Assembly (NCBI GenBank): GCA_963585895.1
Contig: OY757921.1
Coordinates: forward strand, 80,703,127-80,767,126
Direction: 5' to 3'
From: Sepioteuthis lessoniana
Taxonomy: Eukaryota; Mollusca; Cephalopoda; Myopsida; Loliginidae
Length of the DNA: 64,000 nucleotides
Of this stretch, positions 55,915 through 64,000 are shown in pieces; positions within the stretch are counted from its first letter, which is position 1, and each line of letters opens with the position of its first letter. Position numbers and translations under genes: made by a program. The notes under the pieces were generated by a model. That model was not told the origin of the DNA. It saw only the letters and a program-made list of their open reading frames with translations, and did no database searches.

Positions 55915-57745
55915 TTACCATATTTAGCAGTGTATAACAACACATTTGTGTGGAATATATACCTCTGACTTTTAGCTATGAAATTCTAGAAAAAAATCTC
56001 ACATATAACACACATTGAATATTTTGGAATAAGTAACAGCTTAAACTAAATTAAACATTTGTTCAACTTTTTATTCAGTTTGTATCAACTAAAAATAAGA
56101 ATCTATATAGTTTATATCATATTTCAAAACACAAAATTGATACCATATTTAGGGCAAAGGCAAGGACAATAAAAAGTAACAAACTTTTTATGAAAATAAA
56201 TTTAAAATAGAATTTAAAAAAATTATAAACAAACACATTCTAGTGGCTATTTCTCTGCAGCAGTATAAAACAGAAGTATTTGTTACACAGATAGTTTGGA
56301 ATATAAATATAACTTACTTTCGGTCAGAAAAAAAAACTAATATATACGAGGTGCCTTCAATAAGTTTCCAGACTTTTTTGTACCAGGCATTTAAAATTGT
56401 CATAGACTCTTGAAAATTCAGTATCTTATTGCTATACATCTTATGAGATGACTGACCAATTTTTAGGATTTCAGCTTTAAATGAACAGCTACAGCAGCAA
56501 TTGGAATACACCCTACTAAAGCCTGATTGTCACAACTGGTGAATTTCAAAAGTGCAATCTGGACGTGAGGACACATTAGAAGAATGATATGCAATAAAAT
56601 TCTGTTTTAAACTTGGAAAAAATGCCACAGAAATGTATGGAATGCTTCAGACTGCTTTTTGAGCATCTTGCATGAATCAAGCATCAATTTTTGAGTGGCA
56701 TAAGAGATTCAAGGAAGGCAGGGAGTCTGTGAGGGATGATAAGAGGTGTGGAAGGAGTAAGGAAGTCAGAACACCAGAGTTGACTGGCCAAATAAAGTAT
56801 TTCATGGATAAAGACCGTTGTGTGTCTATAGAGACAATAAGTGCACAGTTTGATGTCAGTGTGGGAACTGTACACACAATTATTCGAGATGAACTGAAGA
56901 TGCGAAAGATTTGCACAAAGTTTGTCCCAAGGGTGCTCAGAGAAGATCAGAAAGAAAGACGTTGTCGTGACAGCAGGGAGATAGTCGAGCTGATCAATTC
57001 AGATCCCGAAGTTCTTGATGCTCTAGTGACCTGCGATGAAAGCTGGATCTACTGTTATGACCCAGAGACCAAGAGACAGAGTTCCCAGTGGAAGCATGCT
57101 GGCTCTCCCAGACCCAAGAAGCCCAAACAGAGCAAATCCACCCACAAACTTTGATGATCCCTTTTTTTTGACAGCACTGGCATGATCTACATGTACTGGG
57201 TTCTCACTGGACAGAGAGTCAACAAGGAATACTATGTTGAGGTTTTAAGGGAGTTCAGGAAGAGATTTCGTCAGAAGAGACCAGCACTCTTCAAATCAGG
57301 TCAGTGGCATTTCTACCAGTCCACAACTCCATCCTTGTCACAGACTATTTGACCAAGATGGGCATCAACACAGTTCCTCACCCTCCCTATAGTCCAGACC
57401 TTGCTCCCTGTGACTTTTGGTTATTCCCTAAGCTCAAGGAAAAACTTAGAAACTGTCATTATGAGACAATTGAGGAGATGAAAGAGGCTGTGACGAAGGT
57501 CATTGACATGCTCACACAAGAGGACTTCCAAGGGGCCTTCCAGAAGTTGTTGGAACAGTACAAGTGCATTGCAGCTGGAGGAGATTACTTTGAAGGGGAC
57601 TAGAGTTTCATGTGTGTACTATCAATAAAAGTGCCCATACAAAAAAAGTCTCGAATCTTATTGAAGGCACCTCATAGTTGTGTATAATGCACACCACTAG
57701 CTTTTGGGCAGAAAAATCTGAAAAAAAATAGCGTCTTATGCACAA
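55915..57745. mobile_element. Unclassified repeat 'P', copy 2, split by a mariner
   Basis: Blocks ATTCAGTTTGTATCAACT, GTGGCTATTTCTCTGCAGCA and GTATAAAACAGAAGTATTTG repeat those of 23371-24035 in the same order. After the mariner it continues GTGTATAATGCACACCACTA and CGTCTTATGCACA. Confidence 0.5.
56347..57674 (+). mobile_element. Near full-length mariner, DD34D type, inactive
   Basis: 1328 bp with inverted ends (CGAGGTGCCTTCAATAAGTT / TGAGGTGCCTTCAATAAGAT) and flanking TA. The transposase region runs from about 56590 to 57603. It has AIKFCFKLGKNATEMYGML, the helix-turn-helix part (ISAQFDVSVGTVHTIIRDEL), the first catalytic Asp in VTCDESWIYCYD, the PHPPYSPDLAPCDFWLFPKL block with the third Asp, and the end AAGGDYFEGD. 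An in-frame TGA lies before MNQASIFEW. The frame changes after KQSKSTHKL. The usual HQDNAP block with the second Asp is garbled (WHFYQSTTPS). It therefore cannot make active transposase. Close in type to the human Hsmar1/SETMAR transposase. Confidence 0.9.
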
Positions 57746-58079
57746 ATGATTACTATATAACTAATTTAGGAAATTATAACATTTTTTTTCTTTTTAACAG
57801 AAAAAAAAAAAAAAGGGTTTTATATACCATCACATATATCTTGAAAGATATATTTGATTCATAATTAATAGAAACAATCCTCCTTAAATCATATCTAAAG
57901 TGTCTTGAAATTTTAAATACTCATCTACAATACAACAAATACAATTTTAAGGCCTTCATCTGTTTATTCAAGCTACATAAAACTCAGTATCCACTATGCT
58001 ATCTTATTTATTGAAAAAGAAATTGATAGTTAAAATATCTTGTCCTTTCATTTTCTGATCATATATATATATATATATG

Positions 58080-58400
58080 ATGGCTGTCCTCTCGGTTTCG
58101 AGCGTGACCACCTCCTTTGTCTCATGTCCTCTCTCTCCCCCTCGCTCCTTAAATTCTATGTGTTCGTAGGTGACTCTTCAGGCCAGCGAAGCTGTGACAG
58201 ATTTTACCACAGAATTGGCACAACCATTCAGTTTTGCTTGCAGTGACATTATTTGGGTGCAAGATAGAGTTTGCATATTTACGCAGATGGCTTTTGAGAC
58301 CAGCAAGAGATAGGCACAATTTTCCCCATATGTCACGGTTAGCATGGTGACTTGTGGAACCGGTGCTGGACCCTGCTGGATTGATTGGAAATAACAGATA
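58080..58400 (-). pseudogene. LINE C-terminal C2H2 zinc finger end
   Basis: The minus frame ends at TAA (58149-58151). It holds KLCLSLAGLKSHLRKYANS, a finger that has lost its first cysteines, then CQFCGKICHSFAGLKSHLRT-H, a good C-x2-C-x12-H-x3-H finger. 'GLxSHLR' C2H2 fingers close the polymerase ORF of some LINEs. Past the stop, GAGAGAGAGGACATGAG and GAGAGGACAGCCATCATATA look like the LINE 3' UTR ending in a TA run. A host zinc-finger gene is less likely. Confidence 0.6.
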
Positions 58401-58446
58401 GAATAAAAATGTAAGTTTTTAGATGATAATTTCAACAAAAAATTTA

Positions 58447-58578
<132 letters not shown>

Positions 58579-59094
58579 TTAAAAATAAGAGTAAAAGAAA
58601 AAATATTCTTAACTCCCCATCTCATTTTTACTGCTTAAAAAAAAACAAAAAAACTTCAACCTTCAAAAACTAGCAGTAAATGTTCATTGTTACCAACTTT
58701 TTGTAAAAGTTGTTCTAGGTTGAAGATGAAAAAGACAACAGAAGTTGTCATTTTTTTTAAATAACAAAAAGGCTGTAGAAGACTCATATTGCGAAAGAAA
58801 GTTGGATTGATTTAAAAATTTTTTTTTTTTGCAAAAGAGATACATACATAAAATATATAATAAAATTTAATGATAATTTGAAGTAGAAAAGATAACATTG
58901 CTGTATTAATTTCCACATAAAACTCCCCCAAATCCAATTCTTATATCTTTCTATACCAATATATTTCAATGTCACCAGCATCATAATCTTACACTTAAGA
59001 GTGTAAGGGACATAACTTACTTAGGAACATCAATAGATAGTCGCCTAACTAAATCTAAAAATGATAAGCATGAAGTGTGTCCAAAAAGAAATCC

Positions 59095-59295
59095 TGTGTA
59101 TGCCTGTATTTACGTATGCATTTACCCAACCCCCCACCACAGACAAGATGTAACATAAGGTCAATTCAGTACAGCTGGCTTGAATTTAGAGTTTTCCTTC
59201 TCCTAGGCTGGTTGCTAAAGAACCCATTTTGACCTACTATTTATGTAGAGCTAGAGTAGGGGAGAACAGATAAATTCATATGTATAATACACTTG
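59095..59295 (-). mobile_element. SINE B fragment
   Basis: Plus strand: CAGACAAGATGTAACATAAG, GAATTTAGAGTTTTCCTTCT and CTACTATTTATGTAGAGC, complementary to the SINE B 3' half. Confidence 0.65.
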
Positions 59296-59404
59296 TCATT
59301 TTTCTTTTACTTAAACCAAAGTTAAACAATGAAGGATCTTTAAAATTTTATCACAAATTAATGAAAAATTTTCTAATATTACAACAGGCTTATAGGGAGT
59401 ATTA

Positions 59405-60078
59405 GATTTGATTTGATGGCACATTCACCATTGTAGGTTACTAATGCCAAATCCATTTTTAAATATATTGTTGTATCGTGGTAAGGAAGAGATATACAGT
59501 GAAATAGAGTTAACTACTTATTAACTGAAGTGGTACAGTCCGATAAATATTATAAGTCTTGCACTGTTAGTGTTACATCCGAAGTTGGTCTTACTACTGA
59601 CCGAGATCTTTCAGTACTGATGTGCTTAAGAAACACGTCTTTTATACCAAGATAACGGTAGTCACATGGTACAAGCCAGTATACAACACATAAAACAGTT
59701 CTATTTCAATTAATTCATTTTAGTATAAGTATAGTTTTTTGTTTACACACAGGTGTCAAAACAGTTCTATTTAAAACAATTCAGTTAAGCATACAAAAAC
59801 AGTTCCATTCTAAGCAATTCAGTTTAGCATAAGGACACAGTTTAGTTTTATTTGACCCATAAATAGGACCCTATCAGGTGCTATCACTTTGGGTCAGAGT
59901 GGACCTGGGAGCGATGGCAATGAAGCAGTACTCTGCATTCTCTAAAGCTCCAGCATTGCCTGAACCTCACCATCAGATTGTTTAGTGTTATATCCACAAC
60001 ACTTGTGGAGGAGGTGGGGGGTCTTACCCCTCTACAGAGAAGCAGTCAGTGTATTCTACAGCCCCAGCTGACTGGGCA
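59405..60078 (-). mobile_element. Family X retroposon with TSD, interrupted
   Basis: Tail GATGGCACATTCACCATTGT, subrepeats, core TTGGGTCAGAGTGGACCTGG, head ACAGCCCCAGCTGACTGGGC. It is flanked by the 13-bp ATAGGGAGTATTA (59392-59404, 60079-60091). A ~220-bp insert splits the tail from the subrepeats. Confidence 0.85.
59469..59690. mobile_element. Insert in family X, possibly a small solo LTR
   Basis: Begins TGTTGTATCGTGGTAAGGAA and ends CAGTATACAACA. It is richer in CpG than its host and has no coding part. TG...CA ends hint at an LTR, but no target duplication is evident. Confidence 0.3.
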
Positions 60079-60458
60079 ATAGGGAGTATTATTTGAGCTG
60101 TATGCAATATTACAAGTGGTACTGGCAACATTTCAAATCAGGAAGAACCACCACTAAGGATGATTTTAAATTTTGGTGTTGTTCTATGTTAAAAAGATGA
60201 TATTGTAAATTTTTGGCAATGCATAAGACAACCAACTCTCATCCTCTAGTTGCCTTACTGTATGGATGTGGCTTCTGTGGACATTTTTTTTTTTTAGTTT
60301 TTTCCCCCCAATGTAAACTTACAAATAAGTTTTAGTTTTAACAAATTGACCAACATTAACTTTAAAGTTGTATTATGAAGCCTCACTTTTCTTAGACTAT
60401 AATTGAACTGAACTTTTGTTGCAATAACAGTTTTGGAATTGCCTGATTAAAAGCATGT

Positions 60459-60660
60459 TAAAGGTAACTCGAAGCTGAACTTTTTTTAGACCTTATTTTT
60501 CCAAAGCAGGTATCACAGGGGAATGGCCAAATTTTGGTAAACTGGAGCCTCACCATCAAATGCAGTTCAGTATAATACCAAATACACCTTTTTATTTTGA
60601 GTGGGGGATATCCTTCTGCAGGGGATACAGTCAGAATATTTAAAGTCCCCCCCCCCCCCC
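60459..60660. mobile_element. Half MITE joined to a family X head piece
   Basis: 60459-60535 (AAAGGTAACTCGAAGCTGAA, AGACCTTATTTTTCC) resembles the left half of the MITE at 11170-11340. It is followed by a family X head piece (GGAGCCTCACCATCAAATGC ... C-run). Confidence 0.5.
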
Positions 60661-60803
60661 AGCAAAAAACTGAAAACAGTGTATCAATAGTAAAAGACTA
60701 CTTTGAAGAAAATAAGTTGTAGATGAAGTAATAAATTTGTTTTTGAAAAAGTTGCATTTCTTTTTCGACACACCAAAAAACAATACTCAATTTTTTTTAA
60801 AGT

Positions 60804-61232
60804 TTTGGTTTGGTTTTATGGCATTTCAACTATTGTAGGTTATTCAATGCCAAATCCTCTTTATACATATTATATATATGATTTGAAAATACATTTTGTC
60901 AATAACATTCTTAAATGAGCTTGAGCCTTTTTTGCACACAGTTAAATGGTTTCAAGTATTACTATATAACAGTCACAATTCAACATCAATCATTTGTTTG
61001 CACACAGTTTGTTCTATTTGACCCATAGGTTGGGATCCTATCAGGTGCTACCACTCCCAGTCAGAGTGGACCGGAGGGTAATGGCAATGAAGGGGTATTC
61101 CACATTCCTCAAACCTCCTTGCCATCAGATAGTTTAATTTCATATTAAGGACACTTGTTGGGGAAGGGAGGAGGTCCTACCTCTCTGCAGAGATGCAGTC
61201 AGTGTATTCTACAGCCCCAGAAGACTGGGCTG
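60804..61232 (-). mobile_element. Family X retroposon
   Basis: Tail TTTATGGCATTTCAACTATT, subrepeat GCACACAGTTAAATGGTTTC, core CCAGTCAGAGTGGACCGGAG, head ATTCTACAGCCCCAGAAGAC. No TSD was clear. Confidence 0.75.
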
Positions 61233-62221
61233 TCAAAAATCTTTAAGTGCTCAAAGTAGAATATTTGGATTACTAGCAGAGGTACCCAACATTGCTCAAA
61301 TGCCAGATATGTTGTAACAGGGTTTTTTGATCACACTTAAATTACTCATTGTCAGCTTTTATGTTTTGTTTTTGTTTTTTTGTTTTTATTTCTTTTTATG
61401 TAATTACAAGTACAATTTTTTTTTTGTTTAATTTTGAAGTGGTTACATCTCTGAAGTTCAATTTAATTTAATGGATACTAAAAAAAGAATTAAAAATTTT
61501 TTTTTTGGTATATACTTTTAATTCATACTTTTAATAAGATTCTTTTTTTACTTTTCATATTACACACTACTGGCAAGGTTTGTTCTAATTTTAACTCTTA
61601 GAACCCATAGGTTCCTGGCTTGAAAAATAGCTGAAAATGTAAAGGTATTGTAATCAGTTATTTAATCACTTCACAGACTATTAGATAACAGGTTAGAACA
61701 TTTTATAGATTATTTGAAATTTAAAAAAAAAAAAATGATAAAATTATATATAAAACATAAAATTACAACATTTTAGTGGCAATAGTGAAGTAGAGGTGAG
61801 GAATTCATGGCCAAAATTCCAGCTATCTGAGTTCATGTAATTCTAATAGCAGCCATTTGGGTTCAAAGTGTTAAATTAAGAATAAGATTTTTTTTAAAAA
61901 TCAAAAACGTATTTAAAAAATGAAAAATAATTTGAGTGATCTTTTGTACATGTTACATGCAAGAGAGTTGTAAGATTAAACAAAATTTTAAATACTTCTT
62001 TGCCTAAGGTTTCATTTATTGATTAATAGAACACTTTTTTTTATCTAATAATATTTCAGAACCAACCAAGAATTAAAACAAACCTGTGAATTTTTATCAG
62101 AAAATAAATTTTTCTTGTGTTGTTTGATAGTTTTGGTAATCAAATCAAATTTTAAACTACAAAGATTGCATTTAAACTTCAGAGATGTATCTACTTTAAG
62201 ATATATAGTTATTCAGAAAAA

Positions 62222-62520
62222 TTGAAATTTTGTAATCTAGTAACTTGACCAGTTCTCATTCAACTAATTCAAGTTTTGATAGCATGTGTAGAAACAACTC
62301 AAAATTTGATGTTTAATATTTAAAAGCGAATGGCATTTATAAATGTGAAAAGAAAAAATAAATTCAATGTTTGATGTTTTGTCTTTCAGTTTCTACACAT
62401 GTTAAAATTTGAAATCATTTGAATGAGAGTTGGTCAAGTTATTAGATTACAAAATATCAATTTTTCCTTCAACACCTTGAATATTTCAAAGGATATCAAA
62501 TCTTTTGAAACACCCTGTAT
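62222..62520. mobile_element. MITE with palindromic arms
   Basis: Left arm TAATCTAGTAACTTGACCAG ... CATGTGTAGAAAC; right arm GTTTCTACACATG ... GAGTTGGTCAAGTTATTAGA. The right end TTGAAACACCCTGTATA is mariner-like; the left outer end is lost. Confidence 0.7.
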
Positions 62521-62763
62521 AATTACATAAAAATGGACTGTAAGTCATTTAAGTGTAACAAAGAACAAGCTGTTACAATATATTTGGCTTCCAAGCAACA
62601 CCTGGTGTTGTTGCTAGTCACCAATCTTTTATACAGGAAACCATCCTTGGGACATGGGGATTAATAATTGGTACAGGACTTGGGGGTCTGCGGTGAACAA
62701 GGAAAACATGAAAGTGGATGGCCAGAAAGACAAACAACTCAAACATTTTTTTTTTATATACTT

Positions 62764-62765
<2 letters not shown>

Positions 62766-62799
<34 letters not shown>
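62766..62799. repeat. (CA)n microsatellite
   Basis: About 17 CA units just upstream of SINE D. Confidence 0.95.
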
Positions 62800-62801
<2 letters not shown>

Positions 62802-62802
62802 G

Positions 62803-63030
62803 CCCATTGGTCTAGTGAATAAAGTGTTCCCAGGTTGTCATACCAAAAACTCAAAAAAAAAAAAAAAAAAAAAGGTACATGCCTCCTTGCTTAACTCTCA
62901 GCATTATAAGGTAGAGATCAAGGGTACAGTGGAGCAATCCAGGGAAAGGAGTAGCGCCCTCCCCTATACCTTGGTGTTCTATCAAATGAAAAGGGAGCCT
63001 TCAGGTTACTCTTGACTATGTTCACCAACT
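62803..63030 (+). mobile_element. SINE D
   Basis: Head GGCCCATTGGTCTAGTGAAT and AAAGTGTTCCCAGG; 3' end AAAAGGGAGCCTTCAGGTTA and CTCTTGACTATGTTCACCAA, then a TA tail. It matches the copy at 49090-49360. The B box is lost to an A run. Confidence 0.75.
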
Positions 63031-63553
63031 TATATATATATATATATATATTTTCAACATATAAACATTTTCAACTATAAAATAAAACAGTAAAAACTCA
63101 CAACTCAGTATCATATGACCAATCCTTGGGTGAGCCTGTATCAATATATCAGGACATATCGATACAGGATCACTTGAGGATTAGTCATGTGAAACTCCGT
63201 TGTGACTTTTTACAGTTTTATTTTATTCTATTTTATAATTGAAATATCACAATGGTACTCAGCATTTTTCTGAATAGAACACTGTATTTTATTGATTTAA
63301 AATACTTTTAGCAATAAATTTTAATTATATAACTAAAGGCTTTTTTGACAACTGCTTACAACTCAACCTATACAGGTTAAGACCTTTAGTATTTGACCAT
63401 GTGTTATCTGTACATTATACAATAATATCTAGGTACCTTTTGCATGTTTTAATAGCCCAACAAACATAAGATACTAAATATTGAATCAACGATTATACTT
63501 ATTGAATATATATTTTTTTAGAAGGCAAAGGAAAAATCCAAAATGTTATATAC

Positions 63554-63688
63554 CTCTTTACAATCCAAGCCAAGACTGGTTCCGTTGACCTGTATATCTG
63601 TGATAAGGACTTCATAATAACTAGTCTTTTGGATAGGTGTATAATAGATTGGTTCCTGATACATAGTTTCATCAATATTGCCGAGAAC
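63554..63688 (-). CDS. BACE1: BACE1-like beta-secretase, exon n-5 (first in window)
   Basis: 135 bp, phase 0 to phase 0, between acceptor CTTTTCAG and donor GTATAT. It encodes VLGNIDETMYQEPIYYTPIQ, KTSYYEVLITDIQVNGTSLG and LDCKE. Human BACE1 has [40 protein letters not shown] and MDCKE. The last Cys matches human C278. NGT is a possible N-glycosylation site. This is the earliest exon seen. Upstream exons with the signal peptide, prosegment and first catalytic Asp lie outside the window on the higher-coordinate side. Confidence 0.95.
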
Positions 63689-64000
63689 CTGAAAAGAAAA
63701 AAAAAAAAAAAAAGAGAAGGATAACATTCTTTAACTATAACTTGAAGGATTACCAGGCATTGCCAGAGTGGGAAGAATAATATCACAGAATAGTATAGTT
63801 TTTTATTGTTTTTTTTATACACAAAATTCAACAAATTAAGTGAGGGTTTGGTTTATTTGCTTAACAACATATCAACCATTTCCTGTTGTATATATCCACA
63901 CACTTTTTTCCTCCAAAAATACATCTATTTTTCTCCTGTTCATTATACAAGAGAACAAATATCTCAAATAGAAAATATGATACAGCGAACAACAGAAATG

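Overview
The window is AT-rich eukaryotic nuclear DNA, crowded with microsatellites, SINEs, LINE fragments, foldback elements and DNA transposons, and very sparse in genes. The one host gene I can support is a beta-secretase (BACE1-type aspartyl protease) on the minus strand. BACE is absent from the main insect and nematode models but present in molluscs. The repeats include tRNA-headed SINEs that share the 3' tail 'GGTTGATATGCCATTAAAC' and LINEs of types common in molluscs. I infer a mollusc, most likely a cephalopod; this is inference, not proof.

BACE gene (minus strand, running 63.7 kb down to 31.5 kb): six exons at 63554-63688, 58459-58560, 44822-44974, 42685-42772, 40194-40340 and 31506-31702. 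Their splice phases fit together. They encode the C-terminal 273 residues: the second catalytic motif [10 protein letters not shown], five of the six structural cysteines, the transmembrane helix and a short cytosolic tail. The signal peptide, propeptide and first catalytic motif must lie beyond 64 kb. The introns are full of repeats.

0-31 kb holds no certain gene. It contains an unrecognised 87-codon ORF at the left edge, MITEs, copies of one LINE 3' end (including a YADD reverse transcriptase fragment at 16.4-17.2 kb), a LINE ORF1 zinc-knuckle fragment at 5.1-5.6 kb, an internally deleted DD37D mariner at 6.9-7.8 kb, two hAT elements with 8-bp target duplications, a tRNA-SINE dimer, and a 5S-rRNA-like relic at 28.4 kb. 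Long stretches at 20-23 kb and 24-28 kb are AT-rich and show nothing I recognise.

31-41 kb is the last BACE intron. It holds a Ty3/gypsy-type LTR retrotransposon (32361-38846, plus strand, nearly identical LTRs, coding part broken) inserted into an older tRNA-SINE. The gag region ends in a CCCH zinc finger instead of the usual CCHC knuckle. 41-64 kb are further BACE introns. They hold a solo LTR inside a LINE fragment, a perfect-looking 83-bp x 4 tandem array, a long foldback, a near full-length DD34D mariner at 56.3-57.7 kb, and many copies of an unrecognised TPRT-mobilised retroposon, called 'family X' here.

The most novel-looking material is family X. It is a non-tRNA, roughly 420-680 bp retroposon with clear 10-13 bp target duplications. 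It borrows the same 3' tail as the tRNA-SINE, and its middle is a variable run of ~65-70 bp subrepeats. Second is the BACE cytosolic tail, which lacks the vertebrate DxxLL sorting signal and all cytosolic cysteines and instead ends in YKLF.
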